The notes under the pieces are model-generated. The model saw nothing but the letters and a program-made list of their open reading frames with translations, had not been told where the DNA came from and searched no databases. From Phascolomyces articulosus (taxonomy: Eukaryota > Mucoromycota > Mucoromycetes > Mucorales > Lichtheimiaceae), in NCBI GenBank assembly GCA_025677815.1, contig JAIXMP010000003.1, positions 1,612,001 through 1,676,000 of the forward strand: a stretch of 64,000 bases of DNA, read 5' to 3'. Shown here piece by piece: positions 14,907 to 28,201 of this stretch (position 1 is its first letter; each line of letters starts with the position of its first letter). Made by a program: the position numbers and the translations under genes.

Positions 14907-16307
14907 TTACATTTTGGAGGATTGAGGATTGAGAACGGTGCCTGGATAACCAGGTTTAAATGACGTTAACCAATGACCACCATCAACTACCATTACATGA
15001 CCTGAGATATAAGAAGCAGCTTCTGAGAAAAGGAATACTGTGGAGTGAGCAATTTCTGTTACTGTACCGGCACGCTATTTATTAAAAAAAAAAGTAATGA
15101 GTGAATGTATAAAAACAAGTGATAGAAAATGTCAAAAAAAAAAGAAAACTTACGCCAAGTGGGACTGTTTCATAACTTGCACTTTTACCAGCCAATCTAC
15201 TTATTCCTTCTGTATTTGCAATAGGTCCTGGAGCAATACCATTGACGCCTTTATGCATAATAATATACACCGTCAATAAAGATTTGCTTTGGTTACATCA
15301 GAACCAGTGATAAAGATGAGAAAAAAAATGATAAACTTACGAACACCAAATGGACCCAATTCAACTGCCCAATGTTTTGTTAATGCCTAATAAGAAAAAA
15401 AATTACACCCATCTATATCAGCATTATCCATTCATTTTTTTATATCCTTCCCAGCTAACAAAAAATTATAATGAAATCCTTACATCTACGCCTGCCTTGG
15501 CAGCACCAGGATGTTGTTGATAAGGTGTGCCCGTATAATGGATGGTTGCGGTGACATTAATAATGGATCCTTTGGATGCTTTGAGGTATTCTGAAGCAGC
15601 CTTGGTAAGATTCCACGATCCCAATAAATCAATTTCAATGACGGTACGGAAAGCGTTATAAGAGAGATCTTTCATTGTAGCCAAAAAGTTACCGGCGGCT
15701 CCATTGATCAAATAATCAATTCTACCAAACTTTTCAATGGTTTTGGCCACTGCATTTTCCACGTCTTCTGGCTTACGAACATCGGCTTGCACAGCACTTT
15801 TTCATGATAATGATAAAAAAGATATATATATATATATATATATATAAGTAATTCTACATATTTCAGTTGCACTTCGTATTCATCCATTCATATCTGAAGT
15901 TTATATTGTCTTACGTACATGACTTCACCACCTGTTGCTTCACTCATTTCCTTTGCTGCCTTTTGGAGTTTATCAAGGCTAATATACATTAAATTAAATG
16001 TTTAATAAGGTGGTTTGTATCATTAAGCATATACTTTTCTCGATAGTCCATTGTTTTTTTTTAATCTACCTTCTACTAATAATGACGGCTTTACCACCAT
16101 GACGAACAACTGCTTCAGTCATGGCACGACAAATACCACTACCACCTTTTTTTTTTAATAAAATAATCGATTTAAGTTTTCTTAAGCCAATTTATTTTCC
16201 CACATAATAATTTATGCATTATCCAATTTTATTTTTTTACCTCCTGAACAAAGAAGGATTTTGTCTTTAAGAATATCGTTTTTGAAAATATCAGTAGTAG
16301 CTGCCAT
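14907..16307 (-). CDS. SPS19: peroxisomal 2,4-dienoyl-CoA reductase (SDR), copy 1
   Basis: NADPH-dependent SDR for beta-oxidation of unsaturated fatty acids in peroxisomes. Seven exons mirror the copy at 28202-29666. Motifs in order: MAATTDIFKNDILKDKILL, the cofactor loop SGGGSGICRAM (yeast Sps19 and DECR2 style instead of TGxxxGIG), QADVRKPEDVENAV, YLINGAAGNFLA, KASKGSIINV, QQHPGAAKAGVD, ALTKHWAVELGPFG, NGIAPGPI, and a final SSKM. SKM is an accepted variant of the SKL-type peroxisomal signal PTS1. The usual SDR YxxxK is absent, as in peroxisomal dienoyl-CoA reductases. The first exon starts at the ATG complement of 16305-16307. It lies 12 kb from its paralogue, in the opposite orientation. 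Confidence 0.9.
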
Positions 16308-16882
16308 ATTGTGTATTTAAATAGATATAAAATGAAAAGGACGAGAGGAGGGAAAAAAAACCTTGTATGTATATGAATTTTCTTCTATTTTTATATGAAA
16401 ACCACTTTTCTTGTTCCTGACCAAAATGGGCGGTAATCTCCCATCAAGCTTCATTTTTACGTCATCATTTCACAAGATGTTACGGTGACACTGTTTCCAA
16501 ATGTTTAGGTGCTGAAGACGGCTCAAATAAGTTTAAAGTACACCCAGTATATAATAGTATTTAGTGCCTGTTCCCGTGTAAATTATTAATTTACACTATT
16601 AAAAAAAACCCCCTCCTCCTTCATTTCCGTCAAATTACCCGAGGAGAAGACCATTTAAACGGAGAAATGTTTTTCTTCCTTCTCCTTCAATGTTGAAGAT
16701 AGCACATTATTCATTAATAAGTACAAAATATATATAAAAAAATTGATGTATTCCAATAAGGTACTTTTTGTTGTTGCTGGCCTTCTATAGTCTACTATAT
16801 AGGGTTGATCTAATAAAATATACAATTTTGATAATAAGGTGATAAAAATGACGGGCTAAATAGTAGTAGTAGAAACAAAAAT
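16308..16882. other. intergenic, upstream of reductase copy 1
   Basis: Upstream region of the minus-strand reductase and 3' flank of the minus-strand F-box gene. It has homopolymer runs and a short GC-richer patch near 16430-16530. No gene was recognised. Confidence 0.45.
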
Positions 16883-19259
16883 TTAATTAGGATGGGGCTC
16901 TTGGTTTTTGTAGACACTTAACATTTGTCTAATATCAACAAAGGAAACTTGTCTCAATTGGGATAATTGTATATTGTCAACATTAGAATGGCTTGCATAT
17001 TTTCTAATGAAACTTTCGACACCTTGTTTTGTCACTCCTTGTGAAGAACCTCGAATAGTGATTTTCTTCAATGTCATAATACCAGCCAAAGCGTCCAAAA
17101 TGGCATCTGTCAATGGATGAGCATAGACAAGGGATACTTTTTCCAAGGAGGACGCAACTCCTAATCTAGCGTGATGCTCAAAAAATGCTTGGATTGTACG
17201 ACTCATATCACTGTTGGTGATACTAAGATAACGCAAATGACGTAAAGCCATGAGTGAATGAATTGCTTGAAGAGTGACATGATCAATATATTCAAATTCA
17301 ATCATTTCTAACGCAGGGCATCGTTCTATCAAAGGGACAGCAATTGGATCAGCATCCCCTAATCGATCGCTGCTTGAATAGAATAATCGTTTGATATTGG
17401 GAAAAGGGCCCATGGTCGCCAAGGGAGCCCAATCCTGGACTTTGGTTCTTTGTGGGTCACTCAATTCAAGTTCCAGTGTTCGTAATGTGTTTTGATTCTT
17501 TTGAAAAAATGGCATCAGATCTCGAGGTTCAAATATAACCAATCGATCCACACCCAATATTTCTAATCCACCTTCTTTTTGTTTCCCATTATTGTTGCTG
17601 ATGATGTCTGTGCTATGATGGTAGTAACAATGATCACCTTCCCCGTCTTCGTCTCCATCCATGATTTCATCCAGCTTTATTTTTTCATGAGGCTCGGGTG
17701 TAATATAAAAGATTTTGAGTTTGGGGCATGATCGATCCAGTTGAGTCAACATTCTACTTGAACTACATCCATTGGCTGTACTAAAAGCGCGTAATTTTGG
17801 AGATCGGGAGACAATATCCTCTAATATACGATCCAATGTACCACGGCATCGAATGACAAATGTGCGTAATCCATAGTAATAATGGTCATTATAGTTGGTT
17901 ACTGTTTTTGATGAAAGAGTTGCTGTTGTCGACGATGTTGATTGTGACTCCAAATCATTATCATTATTGCTGATGATATCATAATGTACAGTTCTGTTGG
18001 TAAGAATCGAAAGATGGCGCAGAGAGAGACAAGTGGATAATATTTTTCCCAAAGGCACTCCAACATCGTCGATATCATGTACCACATGAATTTCATTGAT
18101 AAAGAGAGCTGTAAGATTTTTGTTGAGAGATAGAACAAGTACCATGGACATATCAAGTAATTTTTGTTCCTCTGTTCCTGTTACTAAAAAGTGTATCATA
18201 CATAGAAAAAAAAAGTTCCATTATATACTCCTTGTTATATTATTTTTGTCTCCATTGAATATATACTTCATGTATTTTAAATGTTGGAAATGGACTGAGA
18301 GACGACCGAGTTTTTTTTTAACTTACTGTATTTCAATCCTTTTACATGATCCAATTTTCCACTTTGAACCAATTCAATTAGTGTATTACATGTATTCAAG
18401 GATATATCCGTCAAAGCTAATTGCCGTACATGATGACTGATCCCTGAAGGATGATGTAACAGGCGAAAGGTGGGGTTGATTTTTTTCATGAAGCTCCAGC
18501 ACGATGCATATCGCCATAATGCCGGTACTTGAAATAATGCAAAATCACGCCAACTTTTGCATACAAGCGTTGTTTCCAACACAGCATGATCATGATCTAA
18601 ACCATGAGGTTTGTTTTGTTGTGTTAAAAGATGTTTAAAAATAAGAGCCGTTGCATCGATACAACCTAATGTATTGACAAAATCTATCCGCTTTTCGTGG
18701 GCCATTTTGGCAGTTTGATATCGATCATATAATAATTGGTATTGCGGCTGAGAAACAAAAGCGGTGTTGTTGGTGTCATTTTTGTTGCTACGTTCATCAT
18801 TGGTGGCAGTAGTAATATGAACCATCATCCGATATTGATCCATTCCTCGATCATATATTTCCATGGCGGATGATTGGTAACCTTGATAGAAATAAAGGTC
18901 GCCGCTCAATAAATAGCCATGGAGATTCATGGGCGGTGTGCTATTTATTAGTTGAGTGGCATATACTTGCGCCTGCTTAAATTGACCACGTTTTCCGTGT
19001 TCTATCGTGTATTTTTGTAAATCTGGTACAGATATAGTATCGTTCTTGTGATCGTTCTGTAGCTTCTTGTCATTCGACTTAATAGTATAAGTAGTACCTA
19101 TAAAAGAAACCAAAAAAAGGAGAGATAGTTGTTATATAACCAAAGAATACCAGAAATCCTTTTTCTTTTGAGAATTTACAAGTCATTTTATTTCTTCCAT
19201 GGGTGTGTACCTTGAATGACATTTTGGTGTAAAGTACGACATTGCGTTGAAATGGTCAT
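16883..19259 (-). CDS. TPR and F-box domain protein with LRR-like tail
   Basis: Three exons: a short first exon from the ATG at 19259 (MTISTQCRTLHQ), a second of about 260 codons, and a third ending at 16883. Splice joins keep the frame (Q-G-TTYTIKSN and KY-ITGTEEQK). Residues about 30-130 form TPR-like helices (HGKRGQFKQAQVYATQLI, LSGDLYFYQGYQSSAMEIYD). An F-box-like region (ALIFKHLL, TTLVCKSWRDFALFQVPALW) follows, then LRR-like repeats (LTALFINEIHV, LRHLSILTN, LRTLELELSD, LRYLSITNSD). TPR-F-box-LRR order resembles yeast Dia2 and S. pombe Pof3, SCF subunits tied to replication and chromatin. Orthology is a guess, because many Mucoromycota F-box proteins share this build. Confidence 0.8.
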
Positions 19260-22200
19260 GTTTTCAAAAAAAAAAAAGTATATTGAAAGAAAGGATGTCT
19301 CTATTTACTGCGGTGTGTGTTTCATATGCTTTAGTCTATCTTTAAGTTACACCAAATGTAACCATTTTTCTAGTAGTTGGTTTTAGATGAATGGTTGGCC
19401 GCAAGGTTTATTGTATATATTCTTTCTTTTATAATCGTGTTGTATAACATTTTTTAGTCTCGAGCTATTGTTTCGTGAGATATAATTGACGCTTTTAACA
19501 AAGGTATGAAATAAGATATGGTTCATGTACATCCAAATAGAGAATTCACCATTGTTTGTGTTTAATGTACTATGGACACGACCACATAAACTTTCCATAT
19601 TTGTTCTTCGTGGATATGACACTAAAAAAATTTACCTTGGGCACATACATAGTAAATCGATTTCGATTTTATGAAATACAAACAAAGTGTCAACATAGAA
19701 AAGAAGACACAAGAAGATCCAAGCATAAAATATCTTACGTGGAAAAAAGGAAGTAACAAGAACTGTCTTCACATTCGCAATTAGTGTACTCGAATAATTC
19801 GGCGCTATCATGAAGAAGAAATAAAGAGATGTGTATGTAAAATTGATTGAAAAGAAAAAGGAATATGTCGCTTGTATATCGACAAAATATTAATTACCAC
19901 GACCAGGACCACCACGTATTGTTCCCAATCGAAAACAACTTGTCTGCCGTTCCCTTTTGACTGTCTTATCTTGTATAGCTTGACGACGACGTACCTGTAG
20001 GTGGTATTCTTTAGCAGTTTAATTGGAAATGAGGTATCTACTGGGGATTGTTGCCATTCTTGACGTTTTCAAATTAAGAGAAAAATTGCTGAGTCAAACA
20101 TGAATAGCTGGTATGAAAGGCGAAAATCTCTTCTCGAAATACAATGACGGGCGCAATATAAACAATAAAGGCTTGCGATACACGTATGATGGGTCTAGTC
20201 ATCTGGAAACATTTTTTTTTTAAAAAAAAACCAATTGTTTGGAAATTAGCCTGGCGCCGAAGAAGTATATACAGTTCCTAAGTGAATTAGTGCTATTACT
20301 GGTATGTTATGCTAATAACATTTTGATATTAATGTTCTAATTCAAGCAGTTTAAGTCAATTGTATGGAGGTTTGTCATATGCAAATGACGTATCAATTGG
20401 AAATTATTAGAGAAAATAGCCAATGAAGAGGCATCCTAATATACTGGGCAGATTTGAAGCGTAAGTAGATTTTAATAAGTGTTTGACGAGAATATGTTAT
20501 TGATACGAAAGTATAGACGATACGTAACGAGAATGCACTTGATTCATATTTTAGACCAAGGATGTTATAATATTTGGTACACCATTTTTAATAAACCAAG
20601 TGAATATATGCTGTTTAATTGAGAAAAATCGTTCATCACCTCTGAATGACTACTGATTGATAGCAAGAAACAAAAAAAAAAGTGGTATAGAAAGTCAAAA
20701 TTTTCAATAGAATACATGTTTTTACCATCAGATAAATATAAAGCACGAAGAGGTTGGATTGACCGAAATACAAATTGATGAAATGGCTTTGAGCAATCCC
20801 GGTAAGTGGTCCGCCTGGTCGAATCTGGAAATCTGTATTTTGTTAAAAAAAAACTATCAGGTAGAAGTAGTGCATTCTGGTTGAGGGATAGGTTCCAAAC
20901 GTCCGTCCCTAAGGTAGCAAGAGGCACCAAAATTTCGACACTGCTCTCGAATGGTGTTTACAACTTCACCCGAATGATATGTTGTCTGATTGATTCGACC
21001 ATAATCCGTAATATTTGGGAATTTTAGACTTCAAAAGCTGGCGAATTGAAGATGGTAAAAGTAAAATATTGATGATGGTGTTCAAAACCCCTGAAATTTT
21101 ATGGTTCATCTTGACCACCAATAATTGCAGCTGCTCAATAAATCCCAAAACCTCAAGGTTGAAGTAATTGATCATAAGAATATCGAAAAGTAAGTATAAA
21201 AATAAAATTGAAAAGACATTGAGGGTAAGTAATGCTTTTGTAAACTTTTATGACACTTTCAAGATAGTAATAGCCTTGAGATGACATAGTTCTTGCATGG
21301 TAGTTGTAATAATCACAGAGTTGCATTTTCCGGGAGTGTAAACAAACAGGTGTCTACTGCAACACTTTCTCCATATGTGAATAATGAGTTGTTTATTGAT
21401 GGTGTTATATATATTGAGCGACTCTTTTGATTTACCTTCTCAAAGATAATAATCATAGTATTATTTGCTTGTTGACACCTTTTTAGGTTTCTTGACTGAG
21501 AAAAGTGTATTTGAACAAGTTAGTGTATGTAACAAAAATGTAGAAAAGAAAATATGAGAAAGAGAGCTATTATTATTAAATTATAAAATCGGAGGTGTGG
21601 TCAATGATAAACAGAATTATTTTTTCTTGTGCGACTGCATGATAAATTATACACTGCACCTCTCAATTCCTCAGTACGAAGAATGAACAACTTGATATAA
21701 ATAATTATGTATTTTAGCTAGTGTTTATCAACCATCCACATCATCAACATATCAATAAGGATACAAGTGGTAAGCAGGTTTTCGAATATATGTATTATCT
21801 ATCGGTTCTTTGCTTCAAAGACCCAAAATACAAATATTAGGTGGTAGGTCAGCAATCTAACAAGAGCATGCTTAAGGTGAGCAGTTTGATAGTTAAGCGG
21901 CAGGAAACTCCATTACAACCCGCTTCTACACCAAAAAATATTTAGAATATTTCCATTGATGATTATCTTTGATTAGCTTTAGGAGGTGGTGGGAGCATCT
22001 GTGTTGTCAAATGTAATAATATACAAGATCCAGTAAGCAGAGTGGCATCATCGGGTTTATATACAAAACTGCCGTTACTGCATTTGATGTGTATCAATGC
22101 AATTCCATAAAATAAATATTGACAGCTCTAGAGATGCTCTTATGTTTGAAGATGACATTACTTTAAAGCGTGTTGTTTATATTGAACATGAGCTAAATAG

Positions 22201-22332
22201 TCCTTGTTTCAAGAAACATTGCTGACTTAGAATTTATCTACCTTTGTGCATTTTTAAAAACGTGCGTTTTTCCAAAGGGTGACACCAAGTTTTTTTTCCC
22301 TCTCTCACCAATTTTATTATTATTTGGCATCA
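19260..22332. other. intergenic with possible decayed coding pieces
   Basis: No intact gene was found, but composition is more coding-like than elsewhere. Minus-strand stretches read like exon remains. One, at about 19990-19905, is preceded by a CACCTACAG acceptor and reads RRRQAIQDKTVKRERQTSC. Another, near 19795-19735, reads TNCECEDSSCYF. A third, at about 20965-20880, reads GEVVNTIREQCRNFG and then meets stops. The last is followed by another broken frame, near 20830-20740. No single frame or splice path joins them, so no gene is called. A (TA)n run lies just beyond this gap, in the first intron of the Sec15 gene. Confidence 0.3.
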
Positions 22333-22616
22333 ATGTCTGTTGTCGCGAAAAATGATCCCGAGCTTAATCGGCTTGCGGAAAACATGATGGAAAGGACCAA
22401 TGTTAGCGATAGCGATGTAGTTGCTGGTGGACTCGAATTGACTTTTTCAGCAGCAATAGATGATGCCGAGAACTTGGAACAGCTAGGTCCAGTTATTAAA
22501 CAGATTACTGAAACAGGCCGACAGGAAGCTTTCGTTGATCAACTGGATAATCTTGTTCGTAAAAAGGATGCTGAAATTGAACGCATGTGTAATGCGCATT
22601 ATCAAGTATGTCAACG

Positions 22617-22647
<31 letters not shown>

Positions 22648-25600
22648 TAGTGTATTTATGAACGTATAATTATTCCAGTCGTTGAGGTTAATAATGGTTT
22701 ATATTCGGATTGGATAGGAATTCGTTCAAGCAGTTGATCAATTATTAAAAGTGCGACAAGGATCAGTTGCTTTACGTCAAAAGATTGCTGATGTGAATAT
22801 TGCACTTCAAACTCGAGGAAGTAGATTATCTGAAAAGGTAATAAATATATCCTCCTCTTTCTCTCATCTCATGTGTGGAAGGAAAAAAAATTGATATTAA
22901 TTTTTATGCATCCTTTTTATTTTGGGTTTCCATATCAGCGTCGCGAATTAATAGAAGCCCGACGAGTTCAACAAAACGTAGAAGATGCAATTGAAGTCTT
23001 ACAAAAAAGTTTGACCATGTTAGAGCTTGCCAATCAAGCAAATGGTCAATTGGAAAGCAAAAAATATTATTCTGCTTTGAAAGTAAGTGGATTGGGAGAT
23101 GATTGCTATGTATAATATGTCTGTCAAAAAAGGAAATTAACCTGTTTTTTTACTGTATCAGACGTTGGATAGTTTGGAGAATGAACATTTACAAGATATG
23201 CCATCTTATACCTTTGTACAGCATATTAGTAAAGGAGTACCTCTTACTCAAAAGCTGGTTCAAGATGACGTGACAGTACAATTACGTGAATGGCTAGCAA
23301 CGTAAATTGTCAATTATTTTATAGATTGGATGATAATTTCAGATTTTTTTGGTTACAAAATAAGCTCATGACTTTTTTTCCGATTTTTTGGATAATTTAT
23401 AGTGTTCGAGGAGTGTCCCGCGAAATTGGATCATTGGCAATGCAGCGTATGCAGGAACGACAGGATCGTTGGCGTGCAAAAACGGCAGATAATCCAAAGT
23501 TGAGATATTTACAGCATCATAATGTTAATTCAGCAATCGAAATGGTTGTTAATGAAGGTCTTGAATGTATGTTTTATCGTGCTGTGATTTTGTGCAGGAT
23601 GAGAAGTAGCAAAAAAAGGAAGAAAAGAGAAAAATAATATTGACCAATCTATGATTTGTATATATACAGCCAGTATTGTCGATGAAGTCGCTATTGATTT
23701 TGAACCATTGTATCGATGTATCCATGTGTACGACACATTAGGAAGACGCCATGAATTTAAAGCATCTTATGAGGAGGATCGTCGGGTAAAATTTCATATC
23801 ACCACGATAAAATGGAATGGTGGATTTTTTTTTTTTTGGAGAGGGCGGATGAACTAATAGTGGATCATCATATATCATAGGCACAAGCAAATCTTGCTTT
23901 ATCTGCACCTATCAATCTTCGAGATGGAAATATGACACCTTTTGAAGCCTTGCTGCAGGACATTGTTGGTTTCTTTATTATTGAACATATCGTGATGCAT
24001 AGTACTCAAGATTTTAGAAGTCGAGGAGAAGTAGATGCTCTATGGGAAATGGTAACAGGCAAGATTATCTTGGTTGTATCAGAAAGTCTTAAAGGTTGTC
24101 GTGACCCAGAATTATTCTTACGCATCAAATTCTCCTTGTTAATTTTTATCCAAACACTTGAGGTAAAAATCTTTTTACATGGTTATACATTTTGCTAGAT
24201 GAAAATATATTAAAACGCACTTTTCTTGGTGCCACCTATAGAGTTTTGATTACTTAGTCAAGCCATTACAAGAAACCTTGCTTACACTTTTCCAACGTTA
24301 CTCAGAGCTGTTGATTAATCAATATAGTGAAGTATTTGAAAAGGTAAGAATTCATTGATATTTTCTATAGAATTTGGTCTGAATGATAAATGAATTCTAA
24401 TATTAATATGCACACATTCTATAGATTGTCCAAGAAGATGAATGTATGCCAATGACGGTTGAAAACGCTGATGAACTTAGAGAAGTTATGCAATATACCC
24501 GATTCCGTCCAGACCGCGAGTTTCTTAAACGGCATGGGTAAATAACTTAGGTTTTATTCCATTTTTTATGGGAAATGTTGTTTTTTGTTAACAATATCTA
24601 ATATCTGACAGATTCCCACTACGATTACCCTTCTCCAAAGTATTTCCAACATGTTGTCGCGATGTGAGCGCATTTGTGCATCAATTTTATCAATTTGCTG
24701 AAGGCTTTTCACAAACACACGGTGAAATGGATGATATCCTGAAAAAGGTAACGAAGATCGTTTCTTTACTTAAAAAAAGAAGGAAGAAAAATGATATAAT
24801 GAAGAAAACGGGAAGCTTATCATTGAATATGGGTGCCTTTACTATTTGTATTTAGGCGGTGGACAGTCTTCTTATCCAAAAAGTCAACGCTATCTTGTTG
24901 AAAAAGCTTCAATCTACAAACTTATCACAAATTGTACAAATCATTATCAATATCGAATACTTTGAATCAACATGTCCTGATTTTGAAATGTTGCTTATGG
25001 AAACACGTTCATTCCATCGATCCGGTCGTATTCATCTGAAAGCTTCTTCAACATTCAAGGAAACGAGGCGGAGAGCTGAAAAACGTATTTTCGAATTAGT
25101 GAATTCGAAATTGGATGAGTTTTTGGAATTGGCTGAATTTGACTGGTAGGGAATTTATTTGGATCATGCAAAAAAAAAAAGGTATAGCTAATGTCTGGTG
25201 ATTCATCTTTTGTTGCTACCTATAGGGAAACTCGAGGATTACAAGAATACCCAAGCTCACATTTGCAAGATCTTGTTACGTTTTTGACAAATGTAACTAA
25301 TGCAGCATTATTGAACTTGCCTGAATCTATTAAGAGTCTACTTTACTTTGATGCTTTGGAACATTTAAGTCATTCTTTGAAGGTATACTGTTTTTATGCA
25401 TATTAAAGTATGAACAACCGAAAAGTGAGGAAAACATGTTAACTCGACAAATATTGTATCCACCCACTCTCTAGAATCTACTTTTAGATCCTGATAATAG
25501 AGTTATTACGGATGCTGCATTGCGTAACTTTGATACAGACGTTCGATTTATCGAAGATTTTATACACCAACTGGGTGATCCAACTATTTTAGATACATTT

Positions 25601-26058
25601 GCTGAGCTTCGCCAGGTAAAACAAACAAAAATATACTGTTGATTTAAAATTTTATAAACTAACTGATTATCTATTTTTTTATAATCCTAGCTTATTAATC
25701 ATGCCATGAGTGATAATGCCGAAGAATATCTTACACCAGCAATTAAAAATAGTAAATATGAACGAGTGAATGGACGTGATGTAATTGTACTTTTTGAAAA
25801 GTAAGTTGACATTATATATATATGACTCTTTTTTTTTCTCTTATAAAAGTACTAACAACAAACACTTTATATTTAGGTTGTTACGAGATAATACAACCAG
25901 CTATAATAGTGCTCCTAGACAAAAAGCACGTCGTAAACATATGGAAAATGTCGCAAGGTATGTTCAAGTAATAAGTTTTTAAATGATAACATCATTCCCT
26001 TTCGCTCACCCTCCTTTTCCTTTCCTTTTACAGGGTCCTTCGTTCTTTACACATATAA
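22333..26058 (+). CDS. SEC15: exocyst complex subunit Sec15
   Basis: Sec15 (EXOC6) is the exocyst subunit that binds the Rab GTPase Sec4/Rab8 on secretory vesicles and helps tether them at growth sites such as hyphal tips. About 15 exons give roughly 800 residues, the usual length. The N-terminal half is helical and coiled-coil-rich (LDNLVRKKDAEIERM, RRELIEARRVQQNVEDAIEV). Typical Sec15 stretches follow: YYSALKTLDSLEN, IGSLAMQRMQERQDRW, VYDTLGRRHEFKASYEEDRR. Later come QEYPSSHLQDLVTFL, then SIKSLLYFDALEHLSHSL, and near the end DAALRNFDTDVRFIEDF. The start is the ATG at 22333, after a pyrimidine-rich leader. A further upstream ATG at 22279 would add hydrophobic leader sequence and is rejected. 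The last exon adds only VLRSLHI. Confidence 0.92.
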
Positions 26059-26140
26059 AATAACAATAAATGTTAAATAAATAACTAATGATGAGTAATA
26101 GTAGTATTAATATATATATATATATATTTGTTTCTATTAA

Positions 26141-26982
26141 TTACTCCATCTTCTTCGCTAATTTATCCAAAGCTTCATCAGCTTTTTCGATGCCTAAAAT
26201 TTGAGCACGTTCAAATCGGGTTTTGGCATCATCCAATTTGCCAGTCGCTTCATAAACACATCCAAGATTATATTGAATTTCACCATCCAAAGGGTTAAAG
26301 TTGGATGCTTGTTCCAAATGTTTGATAGCTTCAGGAACATTCTTGAGCATCAAATAAGCAGAGGCAATGTTGGTATGAGCATCGGCTTGGTTTGGTTCGA
26401 ACTCGAGCGAACGTTCGAAAGCGCGAATAGCGTCTTGATGTTTACCCATCTGGAAGTAGCATACACCAATATTAAAGTATCCAGGTGCTAAAAAAATAAT
26501 TTTTATATTTATGAATATGCTATCAATTAAAGTCATCCCTACCAGCAAATACTTACCACTAGGAACTAATTGTACACTCTTGTGGTAACTGTGCATAGCC
26601 TTTTTTTTTAAAAAAAAGTTAATAACCATTTCTACCCTTACCATTCCCGCTTTTTATTTTTATTACTAAATCTTCCATTCTCTCTTTCTCTCTCCTTACC
26701 ATATCAATCGATCCTTTATTCAAATATTCAGATCCTAGTTTCATTTGTTCCTCTGCATCGGAATAACGATCGAATCTTGGTCGTGTGGCAAAAATGGCTT
26801 TTTACATAAATGTCGTTAGTATCTATACGCGTTTGTTTTCTTAATTATAAGATCCTCGATCTAAAATACTCACTGCGTCTAGAGGTTGTTCTAATGGCAA
26901 TAGATTGGGCATTACGCAAAGGGCTAATAGTAGGTGCAATGACGCGTCGATAACTTAAACGTGTAATTGCTCTTGACCACAT
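26141..26982 (-). CDS. mitochondrial TPR-repeat protein
   Basis: The N-terminus from the ATG at 26982 is MWSRAITRLSYRRVIAP, rich in Arg and Ser and without acids, as in a mitochondrial presequence. Short exons follow (IFATRPRFDRYSDAEEQMK, AMHSYHKSVQLVPSG). The last exon has at least three tandem TPR units: APGYFNIGVCYFQMGKHQDA, ADAHTNIASAYLMLKNVPEA, and GEIQYNLGCVYEATGKLDDA. TPRs are 34-residue helical repeats that bind other proteins. The protein is short (about 200 residues) and has no other domain, so the partner is unknown. Its stop lies only 83 bases from that of SEC15, so the two genes converge. Confidence 0.8.
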
Positions 26983-28201
26983 TTTTTTCACTTATTTTTT
27001 TGTTTAGTTAAAAAGAAATTGCCCTGTTCGGAACGCAGCAAGCTCATTATTTTTTTCTGCATAAGGAAACCATATGATTGGTAGAAGAATCCAGTGCTAA
27101 GTTACATATTACTCTATTCTTACTTTTCTATATTATGTTAATCATTATATCACGGCCTTACTTCAACCTATATCCATCATGTAATTCGCTAACAATGTAT
27201 TTATAAATCTATCAATGAAATGGTAATATATTATACAAGTTATTTTATAATTGTATAATAACCCCTGTATAATATAGATCACATATTCACCTCTGTATGA
27301 CGATAAATATAACTCATTAATTGTTGAAATGACACTATTACTATTGTTTATTAATAATCAGTAAACTTTGCTCTACGTAGGATGATGGGTAGAACAACAT
27401 TACTATAACATAGTAATATCGAATATTGGCGGGTGTTTTTTATTACATTCTGTATATTAAACAGTAGTGTGGAAAAACAATCTTTCAAATTGAATTATTA
27501 AAGTGTCCATACTTCGGATCAACTATTTCGTATTTGCTTAGGTAAAATCAATTCACTCGGTTCGCTAAAAGAGGAAATAACAGTTTTTCAATAGCTTTTT
27601 GCAGCCAATTCGTTAAAGTTGGTCACAGTGAAATCTCCAAAAAAGGAAATGCCCCGACTTTCCTTCAATGGTTGGCAGAGTTCAATTCTTAAAGAAACAA
27701 CAACATGCATGTGGATTGTTAAAAAAGTAAATGATATAATTATCATGAAGAAGTATATATAACAAGAGAATAATGAAGAAGATGGCGTGAGAGTAAATGA
27801 ATTGAAGGTATATAGCATCACAAATCATCAATTATATTTCTTTAAGCAAGAAGAAAATAACCTAAAATAGAAGGATTATACCGAACTCATTCAAATATAG
27901 AAAAAAAAATAAGTATTAAGCTATGAGTAAGATTCTCATCATCATCACGCACTCTTGTTTAATATACTCCCGAAAGTTCTTCCTCCTTTTCTTTATCCCC
28001 ACATCATAAGAAAGAGCAATCCATCGATCCCCAGGTTTTGAATTGATTTGGAAATAAGTCGCCGGTCGGGGTACAACAATCCTGCTTAATAACTTCAATA
28101 AAAGCCCAATCTTTCCCAGTTTGACAGCTTATATATTTCAATACATACACCTCTTCCTTTCTTTTCCTCATTTTTTACACCTTTTTTTAAAAACTTATAC
28201 T
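26983..28201. other. intergenic, reductase copy 2 promoter side
   Basis: AT-rich DNA with a likely TATA element (TATATAT at 28130-28136), 66-72 bases before the ATG of the reductase gene. Two minus ORFs (27588-27821, 27916-28098) have partly protein-like sequence (QPLKESRGISFFGDFTV, RPATYFQINSKPGDRW) but no splice path or family match. They are left uncalled. Confidence 0.4.

Noticed and set aside
27588..28098. Two minus ORFs upstream of reductase copy 2
   Set aside because: Partly protein-like, but no splice path joins them and no family is recognisable; they overlap the promoter of the reductase gene.
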